Shown: in pieces, positions 1 to 6,277 of the stretch
Layout: every line of letters begins with the position of its first letter
Position numbering within the stretch: the stretch's first letter is position 1
Assembly (NCBI GenBank): GCA_023301405.1
Contig: JALZUX010000396.1
Location: forward strand, 1-6,277
Length of the DNA: 6,277 bases
Source of the DNA: Granulosicoccaceae bacterium
Lineage (GTDB): Bacteria; Pseudomonadota; Gammaproteobacteria; Granulosicoccales; Granulosicoccaceae
Direction of reading: 5' to 3'
Translations under genes and position numbers: made by a program
Notes under the pieces: model-generated
What the model was told of the DNA's origin: nothing
Databases searched by the model: none
What the model saw: the letters and a program-made list of their open reading frames with translations, nothing else

Positions 1-93
1 AAAGGACAAGGCAACCAGATCAAAAACCGCCCCTGGTGCTGCAAGATTGTTGATCGATATTGCCAAGTATCAACTGTTGATGGTGTCAATTAA
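1..93 (+). other. Possible C-terminal tail of an upstream gene, cut by the window edge
   Basis: From base 1 the first plus-strand frame stays open for 30 codons and ends at a TAA at 91-93. This would fit the end of a gene that starts left of the window. I do not recognise the peptide. The opposite strand is also open over 1-78, with a plausible-looking peptide (NNLAAPGAVFDLV) but no ATG and no ribosome binding site. The coding strand is therefore undecided, and the segment could equally be non-coding. Confidence 0.2.
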
Positions 94-235
94 TGATTCA
101 CCGTGCATATTTAACAGTTCAGCGGCAACCATGCACACACTGTTTAATAATAATTTCGCAGTCAATGCAGCAAACATGGCAATTAAAAATCCACTAAACC
201 AACAGCTATGGTGTCGATGCCAGCGAGCATTTCAG

Positions 236-241
236 TATAAT
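236..241 (+). promoter_or_regulatory. Candidate -10 box for the enolase-superfamily gene
   Basis: TATAAT, a perfect sigma-70 -10 hexamer, sits 28 bases upstream of the ATG at 270. The matching -35 position is poor: the best candidate is TCGATG at 214-219, with 16-bp spacing and 3 of 6 matches. If used, it would give a leader of about 20 bases. Assignment rests on the -10 match and its position only. Confidence 0.4.
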
Positions 242-269
242 TAATCTTCGTAACCAACCGGACTTGCAG

Positions 270-1418
270 ATGAAAATTTCATCCGTTGATATTTATGTAC
301 TCTCCACACCGCTGGATACACCATTTGCATTCTCCCAGGGATGGGTTCGCCGGCGCTCAGCCACGCTGGTACGTATCACCACAGATACCGGCCACGTCGG
401 CTGGGGCGAAGCATTTACGCAAGGACTCGAGCCCCCGCAAATCGCAGCCGCCGTGATCGAATATGCACTCACCCCGTTGTTAATCGGTAAAAATCCACTG
501 GATACCTCGGTGCTTTGGCAAAGCATGTACACACAGACCAGAGACTACGGACGCAAAGGCAGTGTGATTTCGGCAATCAGCGCTATCGACACCGCCTTGT
601 GGGATATTGCCGGTCATTTTTATCAGCAGCCAATTTATCAACTCCTTGGTGGTGCATTCCGCAACAAAATTCAACCGTACGCCACAGGGTTCTACCGAAT
701 TGAAGGTCAAAACGAGGCAACGCGCCTGGCACAGGAAGCCGTAGATCATCGTGAAGCCGGCTTTACCGCAATGAAAATTAAACTTGGCTTTGGCGTAGCT
801 GACGACATCGCCGTGATGAAGGCGATAATCTCTGCACTCGACGACCCGGGCGTCGAGCTCATGGTCGATAGCAACCACGCCTATGGAAGATCAGAAGCTC
901 TGCAACTGGGCAAGGCTTTAGAAGACTATAATTTACGCTGGTACGAAGAACCTGTAGCGCCAGAAGACATCAGTGGCTACGCAGAATTGCGAAGCAAAAT
1001 AAATGTTCCTATCGCCGGCGGTGAAAACGAACACACACCATACGGGTTTAATCAGCTTTTCAAAGCCGATGCCCTTGATATAGCTCAACCGGATATTGGC
1101 TCTTGTGGTGGTATTACCGCAGCCAAAGGTATTATTGCCATGGCACAAGCCAACGGCATTGCGGTTAATCCACACGTATGGGGCAGTGCTGTTGCACAAG
1201 CCGCCTCACTACAGTTGCTCGCTGCCCTACCGGTGCCTAATCATTCCCTTTTTGCTAAACAACCAATACTTGAATACGACAGATCATCACACCCGTTTCG
1301 GCAACACTTGATCACCACCCCATGGCAGATGGAAAATGGCATGATCACCATTCCAGGTGGCCCGGGACTTGGCATTGAAGTTCGTATGGACACTATTAAA
1401 AAGTATCAGATTAATTAG
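270..1418 (+). CDS. Mandelate racemase/muconate lactonizing enzyme family protein, galactarolactone cycloisomerase-like
   Basis: This is a cytosolic enolase-superfamily enzyme of 382 residues, the usual family length. These enzymes abstract a proton alpha to a carboxylate with Mg2+ help. The N-terminal capping domain spans about 1-125, with the substrate-covering loop near TPFAFSQGW (17-25), followed by the barrel. Visible catalytic residues are the KIK motif (K169, K171), metal ligands D200 (VDSNH), E226 (EEP) and E252 (GGEN), and the D275 (QPD)/H302 (NPHVWG) dyad. Together these define the mandelate racemase subgroup. From memory, the motif spacing and the C-terminal stretch around EYDRSSHPFRQ and IPGGPGLGIEV resemble Agrobacterium D-galactarolactone cycloisomerase. 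A sugar-acid lactone isomerase or dehydratase is thus likely, but the substrate is inferred. ATG 270 is preferred over an in-frame TTG at 264 because GGA at 260-262 is suitably placed. It converges on a Gfo/Idh/MocA oxidoreductase. Confidence 0.9.
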   Translation: MKISSVDIYVLSTPLDTPFAFSQGWVRRRSATLVRITTDTGHVGWGEAFTQGLEPPQIAAAVIEYALTPLLIGKNPLDTSVLWQSMYTQTRDYGRKGSVISAISAIDTALWDIAGHFYQQPIYQLLGGAFRNKIQPYATGFYRIEGQNEATRLAQEAVDHREAGFTAMKIKLGFGVADDIAVMKAIISALDDPGVELMVDSNHAYGRSEALQLGKALEDYNLRWYEEPVAPEDISGYAELRSKINVPIAGGENEHTPYGFNQLFKADALDIAQPDIGSCGGITAAKGIIAMAQANGIAVNPHVWGSAVAQAASLQLLAALPVPNHSLFAKQPILEYDRSSHPFRQHLITTPWQMENGMITIPGGPGLGIEVRMDTIKKYQIN

Positions 1419-1486
1419 GTGGCTGCTTGATCGTCTATTTTTTCGCGGCGTAAGCAGAGGCAGAACGACAACGACGAAACGACCAG

Positions 1487-2521
1487 TTACAACATCACGC
1501 GCTGCCCGCTTTCTGCTGAATCATAGACAGCGAGTGTGGCCCGTAACGAACGAGCTGCATCTTGTGCATCACTGATAGGCAGTGCTTCTTCATCAATCAC
1601 TGCACAAAAGTGTTCTATTTGCGCAATGTAGGCGTCTTCAAATACAAACGGCGTTGTTTCACTTTGCAATGGACTAGTCCAGTCAGCGCTATTATCACCC
1701 GTGTGCCATAACACATGGTTGGGAAAATCCAGTGACGCTTTCGTTCCCATAAACTTTATCGCGTTTTGTCCTGAACGGGGAAATGCTGCATTCTCGCCAG
1801 TGGCAAATTCCCACCCCCACGGCGACACGGTTTGGTCAGACAAACTAAAGGTGCCAAGTGCGCCGGACTCAAATCGCATCAGCAGGCCTGCCGCATCTTC
1901 TTTTTCAAAACCATTAACGCTGTTGGTGGTCTCAGCAGAGATACTTTTTATCTCGCCGCAGATATACCGCAGTACATCGATCTCATGAATTAAGTTGGTG
2001 AGAACTGGGCCTGCCTGCCATTTTTTTCGCCAGTCTGATTCATAGTAAGAATCATTTTTTCTGACATTCCACTGCCCGTGCACAGCAACCAATTGGCCTA
2101 ATTGTCCAGACTGCACTAACTTACGGGTTGCAACAATCTGCTTATAGTATCGACGCTGATGACCCACCAGTACAGGTTTACCAGACTGTTGCGACTTTTC
2201 AATGACCTGAGTTGCTTCATCTTCTGTGGCGGTCACCGGCTTTTCAACCAGTACACAAGCGCCGGCGTCTAACGACTGTAAGGTGGGCTGTAAGTGATGC
2301 TCAGTGGGAGTAGCGACAATAACACCGTCAGGTTTTACGCAGTCCAACATTGATTGTGCGTCAGTAAAGTGGGCAACGCCTGCACCCTTCGCTACCGACG
2401 TGGAAGCAGGAAATGGATCAGCTATACCCACAAGCTGTGCACGGTTAGTGCTGTTAATTGCTGCCAGGTGTCGCTTACCAATGACGCCGGCACCGATGAT
2501 TGCTATTTTTAGTTGCTTCAT
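1487..2521 (-). CDS. Gfo/Idh/MocA family NAD(P)-dependent oxidoreductase
   Basis: This is a cytosolic dehydrogenase of 344 residues, typical for the family, which oxidises or reduces hydroxyl groups of sugars, inositols and related compounds. The N-terminal Rossmann domain (about 1-120) starts with IAIIGAGVIGKRH, giving GxGxxG at 10-15. An acidic D35 ends the second strand, which hints at NAD preference. The family EKP motif is at 93-95, with the lysine expected to be catalytic. GHQRRYY (120-126) opens the C-terminal alpha/beta domain, and H179-E-I-D182 gives the HxxxD-like catalytic pair (here HxxD). No signal peptide is visible, so it is not a secreted glucose-fructose oxidoreductase. The ATG at 2521 leaves a full Rossmann start, although the upstream Shine-Dalgarno is weak. 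It faces the enolase-superfamily gene, 68 bp away. A shared pathway is plausible but unproven, and the substrate is not deducible. Confidence 0.92.
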   Translation of the reverse strand: MKQLKIAIIGAGVIGKRHLAAINSTNRAQLVGIADPFPASTSVAKGAGVAHFTDAQSMLDCVKPDGVIVATPTEHHLQPTLQSLDAGACVLVEKPVTATEDEATQVIEKSQQSGKPVLVGHQRRYYKQIVATRKLVQSGQLGQLVAVHGQWNVRKNDSYYESDWRKKWQAGPVLTNLIHEIDVLRYICGEIKSISAETTNSVNGFEKEDAAGLLMRFESGALGTFSLSDQTVSPWGWEFATGENAAFPRSGQNAIKFMGTKASLDFPNHVLWHTGDNSADWTSPLQSETTPFVFEDAYIAQIEHFCAVIDEEALPISDAQDAARSLRATLAVYDSAESGQRVML

Positions 2522-2567
2522 AAAACCAAATGAAATTTATACAGCGTTAAACCGAAAAGACCACCGT

Positions 2568-2576
2568 ATAATATCA
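2568..2576 (-). promoter_or_regulatory. Candidate extended -10 promoter for the oxidoreductase
   Basis: Read on the minus strand, the site is TGATATTAT, which is an extended -10 (TGn) followed by TATTAT. It lies about 47 bases upstream of the oxidoreductase ATG. No good -35 is present at 17-bp spacing (TAAGGA), which extended -10 promoters can tolerate. The same AT-rich block reads TATAAT on the plus strand at 2567-2572. Confidence 0.33.
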
Positions 2577-2709
2577 GATCAAAGGCTAATTCCTTACTTT
2601 TAAAAATAGGTAATAAGCGACACTTTTCGAAACCCCCTGCCCGACCGATGGCAACGTGGCTAAAATCACATCAACAGCACCTGACCTACATCGACGGCCA
2701 TTACTTCCA

Positions 2710-2736
2710 ACAGACACTATGTCTGTATAAATTTTT
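2710..2736 (+). terminator. Stem-loop with T-run in the cobU leader, terminator-like
   Basis: ACAGACA (2710-2716) and TGTCTGT (2720-2726) form a perfect 7-bp stem with a CTA loop. ATAAA and then six T (2731-2736) follow. The stem is short and only 3 of 7 pairs are GC. The T-run starts four bases after the stem, so termination would be weak. The T-run is on the plus-strand side only. It could end transcripts entering cobU from upstream or act as an attenuator. Confidence 0.35.
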
Positions 2737-2754
2737 TATCATCAACTATTTATT

Positions 2755-2842
2755 TACGTGGAAGCATGGCAATAAATTCGTCACAATACTCACATCAGCC
2801 CTGTGCCCGTTATACTATTATGTACAATAATCTTTCCACGTA
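2755..2842. repeat. 9-bp inverted repeat flanking the region just upstream of cobU
   Basis: TACGTGGAA (2755-2763) and TTCCACGTA (2834-2842) are exact reverse complements separated by 70 bases. Inside lie a smaller ATTAT/ATAAT hairpin (2817-2821 and 2827-2831) and a TATACT hexamer (2811-2816) that could be a -10. The right arm overlaps a direct repeat, ACGTAC-TTA-ACGTAC, at 2838-2852. It may be a two-site operator or the closing stem of a leader RNA; the sequence does not decide which. Confidence 0.4.
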
Positions 2843-2881
2843 CTTAACGTACCGTCCACCGCAGGTTATACAGATCACACA

Positions 2882-3409
2882 ATGAAAACACTGATACTTG
2901 GCGGGGTAAAATCAGGTAAAAGCAGACTGGCTGAAAACAGAGCACTCCGCACTGAAAAACCTGTTGTGATCATTGCCACCGCCACAGCTGGTGACGAAGA
3001 AATGCAAGCCCGGATCAATCACCATCAGCAATCCCGCCCGCCACAGTGGCAAGTGATTGAAGAACCCATCTGTCTGGCCAGTGCGTTACATCAAGCGAAT
3101 ACAAACAACAACTGCATCATTATTGATTGCCTGACGTTATGGCTAACTAATCTCTTACTGGCCAACGATACAACAACGCTTGAAAAAGAAATGCAAGCCT
3201 TCATCACCACATTAGCAGGGACCACTGGCTCTGTCATTATGGTGTCAAATGAGACTAGTATGGGCATCATACCGATGGGTGATTTAACCAGACGCTACTG
3301 TGATGAGGCTGGGTTACTACACCAGAAAATTGCGCAACAATGTGACAATGTTTTGTTAACCATTGCAGGCTTGCCAATGACACTCAAAGGTTCAATAGAC
3401 AATGACTAA
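2882..3409 (+). CDS. cobU: Bifunctional adenosylcobinamide kinase/adenosylcobinamide-phosphate guanylyltransferase
   Basis: CobU (CobP in the aerobic pathway naming) phosphorylates adenosylcobinamide and then transfers GMP to give AdoCbi-GDP, the substrate for lower-ligand attachment. The 175-residue length is typical. The P-loop GGVKSGKS is at 7-14. ARINHHQQSRP (43-53) matches the conserved ARIxHHxxxRP segment, and H47 aligns with the guanylylated His46 of Salmonella CobU as I recall that sequence. NETSMGIIP (123-131) corresponds to the family NEVGxGIVP motif, with TS in place of VG. The RRYCDEAGLLHQKIA and LTIAGLPMTLK ends are also typical. The ribosome binding site is poor: AGG at 2863-2865 lies about 16 bases from the ATG. 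The gene overlaps cobO by 8 bp (3402-3409), indicating co-transcription and translational coupling. Confidence 0.95.
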   Translation: MKTLILGGVKSGKSRLAENRALRTEKPVVIIATATAGDEEMQARINHHQQSRPPQWQVIEEPICLASALHQANTNNNCIIIDCLTLWLTNLLLANDTTTLEKEMQAFITTLAGTTGSVIMVSNETSMGIIPMGDLTRRYCDEAGLLHQKIAQQCDNVLLTIAGLPMTLKGSIDND

Positions 3410-4034
3410 TCAAACTTCAACAGACACCAACGCCGCTGACCACAAGCAACGTATGCTCGAATTACAAGCAGAGCAAAAATCAAAGGTTGCCAAAGCTGAT
3501 ATCGAGCGCGGAATACTGATTGTTAATACCGGAGACGGCAAAGGCAAATCATCGTCCGCATTCGGCACCGCTATACGCGCCGCCGGGCACGGCCAGAAAG
3601 TCGGCATTATGCAATTTATCAAAGGCACCTGGAAAACCGGTGAAACCGAGAGCTTTAAGCGCTTCCCTGAAATTGAACACCTAGTCAGTGGTGACGGATT
3701 CACCTGGAACACGCAAGACATGAACGAAGATACTGCCAGCGCCAGACACGGCTGGGAACAAACAGTCGATATGATTGAACGTTGCCGCAACGAAGAACCG
3801 GCTTATGATCTGATTGTTCTTGATGAACTCAATATCGCGCTTCGCTACGACTACCTTGATATCACTGAAGTAGTCGCCGTATTATCAAACAAGCCGGAAA
3901 AACTAAACATCATTGTGACTGGCCGCGATGCCAAAGCCGAGCTTATCGCCATTGCCGATACCGTCACCGAGATGGCAATGGTCAAGCACGCATTCGAGGC
4001 TGGCATACGTGCACAAAAAGGTGTGGAGTTCTAA
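3402..4034 (+). CDS. cobO: Cob(I)yrinic acid a,c-diamide adenosyltransferase (CobO/BtuR/CobA type)
   Basis: This ATP:corrinoid adenosyltransferase attaches the 5'-deoxyadenosyl group to reduced corrinoids in de novo synthesis or salvage, producing the adenosylated form that CobU acts on. At 210 residues it is of normal length. A charged N-terminal helix (about 12-36) precedes the strand ILIVNTGDGKGKSSSAFGTA, whose P-loop GDGKGKSS is at 44-51. QFIKGTWKTGE (71-81), GFTWNTQD (99-106), the DELNIALRYDYLD segment (141-153) and the C-terminal VKHAFEAGIRAQKGVEF are all signatures of this family. The usual GRxAPxEL reads GRDAKAEL (174-181), a mild variation. The start ATG lies inside the end of cobU (shared ATGACTAA), with AAAGG at 3386-3390 as ribosome binding site. 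No further plus-strand gene follows, so the operon seems to end here. Confidence 0.96.
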   Translation: MTNQTSTDTNAADHKQRMLELQAEQKSKVAKADIERGILIVNTGDGKGKSSSAFGTAIRAAGHGQKVGIMQFIKGTWKTGETESFKRFPEIEHLVSGDGFTWNTQDMNEDTASARHGWEQTVDMIERCRNEEPAYDLIVLDELNIALRYDYLDITEVVAVLSNKPEKLNIIVTGRDAKAELIAIADTVTEMAMVKHAFEAGIRAQKGVEF

Positions 4035-4051
4035 CTGACAAAAACATCTTA

Positions 4052-4084
4052 TAACTACTACGTCCGGGTGCCGGTGAGTAATTA
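4052..4084 (-). terminator. Imperfect stem-loop between cobO and the convergent oxidoreductase
   Basis: TACT-a-CG-t-CCGG pairs with CCGG-TG-AGTA around a GTG loop (4068-4070), and after one mismatch three more AT pairs extend it. This gives about 13 pairs with two bulges. On the minus strand it is followed closely by a five-T run (complement of 4040-4044), as expected for an intrinsic terminator of the 2-oxoacid oxidoreductase gene, whose stop is about 105 bases upstream. It also sits 17 bases after the cobO stop, but no T-run follows on that strand. Confidence 0.35.
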
Positions 4085-4134
4085 CAAACCGCACCGTGCC
4101 TATAAGCTATCCACCTTCAAATTAACTGTGTACC

Positions 4135-4156
4135 ACTGCAATTTAAACATTGCAGT
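4135..4156. terminator. Perfect 8-bp stem-loop in the convergent intergenic gap
   Basis: ACTGCAAT (4135-4142) and ATTGCAGT (4149-4156) form a perfect stem with a six-base loop. It lies 33 bases past the minus-strand stop codon and about 100 bases past the cobO stop. No T-run follows on either strand. It is therefore not a textbook intrinsic terminator; it could protect mRNA 3' ends or help end both converging transcripts. Confidence 0.35.
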
Positions 4157-4189
4157 TCACCGACTACCCGTACCAGTTCGATTCGATGG

Positions 4190-6277
4190 CTACTTCAGCT
4201 TAGCGAGTACAGAGCCGACTTGCTCCTTAACTTGATCTACAGCTTGCTGCTTTACCGCACCATAGCCTCGGATATCCATCGGCGCTTTCATTATGTTGAT
4301 CCAATCTTGCTGATTTTCTGCGTTGATTGATCTTTCACACTGCTGCATAAGATCAGTAAACCAGGGAATCAGACGCCGCTCCATACGGCGCTCTGCGGTA
4401 TACGAAAATACGTCTGCCGGCGTGCCGCGTAGCATTTTCATTGCAGCCAACATTCGCAATGGACCATTAATCCATTGACCAAATTCACGCTTACGTGGCC
4501 TGCCACGAGCATCTGTACCCAGCGACAACAGCGGGGGCGCCATGTGGTAGCTTACTGTGAACCCATCTTCAAACTGATTTTCCACTGACTGAAGAAACGT
4601 ACCATCGGTATGTAACCTGGCAACTTCATATTCATCTTTATACGCCATTAGCTTAAACAGCGATCGTGCTGCAGCAATGTTTATCGCTTCATTGTTTTCA
4701 ACGTTGATACTAAGGTTAAATTTTTCAAGCACTTTACGATATTTTTCTGCATACCGTAAACTTTGATAAGCGGTTAAAAACTCGGTTCGATATTTAATCA
4801 GATCCTCTACCGACTCCGCACCTGCTGAATCACCTAGTGGTTTATCGAACTCACCCGGCACAGCGGCCGCCACACGGCCAGCTTCAAACGCTTGCTTATT
4901 TTTATCTACCGCCACGGCATTTAACACAAACGCCTGCACCAACGCCTGATAAGAAACCGGTACATGCCCGTGTTGCCACGCAAAGCCTAGAAGTATCACA
5001 TTGGCAAAAACGGTATCACCAAACAAGCGAGTTGATAACTCGTTAGCATCAATGCACGGCAACTCATCACTACCAATTGATCGCTTGATACTGGCAATTC
5101 GAGAATCAACCTGCAAGCTGGCGTCACGATGCCGAACGATGTCACCCGTCGGCATGGCAGCCGTGTTCAATACGCCCTTCATGCCTTTTCTGTAACTGCG
5201 TGACGCCTTGGGCGAAGAAGACACCACCACATCACAGCCCAGTAATGCGTCTGCCGCGTTGTCATCAATGCGTACCTGATTGACAGACTCCGGCCGGTCA
5301 GCCAGACGCACATAGCTTAATACCGGGCCAAACTTCTGAGCAAAGCCGGTAAAATCCAGAACCGAAGCCCCTTTCCCTTCCAGATGAGCTGCCATCGTTA
5401 TCAATGCGGCTACCGTAACCACACCTGTACCACCAACTCCGGTAATCAATAAATCATAGGGTTCGACTAAGCCTGGAAGTTCAGGCAGTGGCATGTTGTA
5501 TCGGCTTGCATCAAATTCAAATTCAGCCTGCTTTTTATAAACCCCTTTCACACTGACAAAGCTTGGGCAAAAACCATTAACACATGAAAAATCTTTATTA
5601 CACGACGACTGATTAATTTTACGCTTGCTACCAAAGCGGGTTTCTATGGGCTCGACACTCAGGCAGTTTGACTCTACCGAGCAATCACCACAGCCCTCAC
5701 AGACTAACTCATTAATAACAACAGTACGGTCGGGGGCTTCAACCTGACTACGCTTACGGCGACGCCGCAACTCAGTAGCACAAGTCTGCTCATAGATCAG
5801 CACACTGACACCTGGCGCTTCACGCAACTGCCTTTGCACGGTGTCCATATCCCGACGGTGATGTATTTTCACACCATGCGGTAGCTCTGCTGTGGTAAAT
5901 TTTTCAGGCGCATCAGAAACAAGCTCTATGCGCTGCACACCTTCGGCACGCACTGAATGCGCTATCGCCTGCACCGACACCGGGCCATCCACCGGCTGGC
6001 CGCCCGTCATTGCCACTGCATCATTGTATAAAATTTTATAGGTAATATTGGTGCCCGCTGCAACCGCTTGCCTTATCGCCATTGAACCCGAGTGGTACCA
6101 AGTACCTTCACCCAGATTTTGAAAGACATGGCCATGTCCGGTAAATCGCGATGACGCCGCCCAGTTAACACCTTCACCACCCATCTGAATTAACGACGTT
6201 GTTTCACGGTCCATCCAGCTGGCCATAAAGTGGCAACCAATGCCTGCTAGTGCCTTAGAGCCTTCAGGTACTTTTGT
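4190..6277 (-). CDS. Indolepyruvate ferredoxin oxidoreductase family protein, fused type (partial, N-terminus outside the window)
   Basis: This thiamine-diphosphate and iron-sulfur enzyme converts aryl or branched 2-oxoacids plus CoA to acyl-CoA, CO2 and reduced ferredoxin, in amino-acid breakdown. The frame is open to base 6277, so the ATG at 6226 is internal: the 17 residues before it (PEGSKALAGIGCHF) belong to the family. About 695 C-terminal residues are seen; full fused proteins have roughly 1,150. In visible numbering, the ThDP-binding part holds QMGGEGVNW (31-39), NLGEGTWYHSG (54-64) and KILYNDAVAMTGGQPVDG. An iron-sulfur region follows, with CEGCGDC and C205 (cysteines 193, 196, 199, 205), then C226, C232 and C237. 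The gamma-type domain begins at ITGVGGTGVVT (278-288), and a DUF6537-like C-terminal region covers about 500-695. The expected GDG of the ThDP site reads GEG. The real substrate may differ from indolepyruvate. Confidence 0.93.
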   Translation of the reverse strand, partial: TKVPEGSKALAGIGCHFMASWMDRETTSLIQMGGEGVNWAASSRFTGHGHVFQNLGEGTWYHSGSMAIRQAVAAGTNITYKILYNDAVAMTGGQPVDGPVSVQAIAHSVRAEGVQRIELVSDAPEKFTTAELPHGVKIHHRRDMDTVQRQLREAPGVSVLIYEQTCATELRRRRKRSQVEAPDRTVVINELVCEGCGDCSVESNCLSVEPIETRFGSKRKINQSSCNKDFSCVNGFCPSFVSVKGVYKKQAEFEFDASRYNMPLPELPGLVEPYDLLITGVGGTGVVTVAALITMAAHLEGKGASVLDFTGFAQKFGPVLSYVRLADRPESVNQVRIDDNAADALLGCDVVVSSSPKASRSYRKGMKGVLNTAAMPTGDIVRHRDASLQVDSRIASIKRSIGSDELPCIDANELSTRLFGDTVFANVILLGFAWQHGHVPVSYQALVQAFVLNAVAVDKNKQAFEAGRVAAAVPGEFDKPLGDSAGAESVEDLIKYRTEFLTAYQSLRYAEKYRKVLEKFNLSINVENNEAINIAAARSLFKLMAYKDEYEVARLHTDGTFLQSVENQFEDGFTVSYHMAPPLLSLGTDARGRPRKREFGQWINGPLRMLAAMKMLRGTPADVFSYTAERRMERRLIPWFTDLMQQCERSINAENQQDWINIMKAPMDIRGYGAVKQQAVDQVKEQVGSVLAKLK

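Larger units (their letters stand above)
2522..2881. other. Divergent intergenic region between the oxidoreductase and cobU
   Basis: These 360 bp are AT-rich and contain no convincing gene. They hold a possible extended -10 promoter for the oxidoreductase, a stem-loop followed by a T-run (2710-2736), a 9-bp inverted repeat (2755-2763 and 2834-2842), and repeated GTAC elements just before cobU. I looked for the conserved cobalamin-riboswitch GCCACTG element on the plus strand and did not see it. A 60-codon open frame at 2648-2830 has no ribosome binding site and an unnatural composition, so I do not call it. Confidence 0.7.

Noticed and set aside
84..89. TTGACA on the minus strand as a -35 box for a gene running off the left edge
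   Set aside because: No acceptable -10 hexamer lies 16-18 bases downstream and no good start codon follows.
47..244. 65-codon plus-strand open frame before the enolase-superfamily gene
   Set aside because: It begins at a TTG without a ribosome binding site, resembles no known protein, and overlaps the likely promoter of the next gene.
480..878. 132-codon minus-strand open frame inside the enolase-superfamily gene
   Set aside because: It lies wholly antisense to a gene with intact catalytic motifs and has no recognisable domain.
1423..1457. CTGCTT/AAGCAG inverted repeat between the two convergent left-hand genes as a terminator
   Set aside because: The stem has only six pairs with a 23-base loop, and the T-run lies inside the loop rather than after the stem, so it does not look like an intrinsic terminator.
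2648..2830. 60-codon plus-strand open frame in the cobU leader
   Set aside because: There is no Shine-Dalgarno before the ATG, the peptide is rich in Tyr, His and Phe as in translated AT-rich spacer, and it runs through the stem-loop and inverted-repeat structures.
2522..2881. Cobalamin riboswitch upstream of cobU
   Set aside because: The conserved GCCACTG element was not found on the plus strand by reading. A covariance-model search was not possible here.
3410..3790. 126-codon minus-strand open frame inside cobO
   Set aside because: It is antisense to a well-conserved cobO and shows no family motif.

Overview
The window looks like ordinary chromosomal DNA of a heterotrophic proteobacterium, most likely a gammaproteobacterium of moderate GC content. 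This is judged by eye from protein style and base composition; no marker gene is present. It holds four complete protein-coding genes and one cut by the right edge. I see no rRNA, tRNA, CRISPR array, insertion sequence or phage gene.

Left part (1-2521): a carbon-catabolism pair facing each other. A plus-strand enolase-superfamily enzyme of the mandelate racemase type (270-1418) closely resembles D-galactarolactone cycloisomerase-like proteins. It converges, with a 68-bp gap, on a minus-strand Gfo/Idh/MocA-family NAD(P)-dependent oxidoreductase (1487-2521). Both are the kind of enzyme used on sugars and sugar acids, but the substrates cannot be read from the sequence. The first 269 bases hold a likely promoter for the first gene and perhaps the end of an upstream gene.

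Middle (2522-4189): a 360-bp divergent intergenic region, then two overlapping plus-strand cobalamin genes. These are cobU (cobinamide kinase/guanylyltransferase, 2882-3409) and cobO (corrinoid adenosyltransferase, 3402-4034). They share the step of adenosylating corrinoids and activating adenosylcobinamide before lower-ligand attachment. I found no cobalamin-riboswitch box in the leader. It does contain a compact stem-loop followed by a T-run and a 9-bp inverted repeat close to cobU.

Right part (4190-6277): the C-terminal roughly 695 residues of a large fused indolepyruvate ferredoxin oxidoreductase-type 2-oxoacid oxidoreductase on the minus strand, convergent with cobO. Its N-terminus lies beyond the right edge. 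The 155-bp gap between cobO and this gene carries two stem-loops that may end transcription.

Nothing here amounts to a clear undescribed system. The points most worth a second look are the structured cobU leader, the unassigned substrates of the left-hand pair, and the isolation of cobUO from other cobalamin genes.
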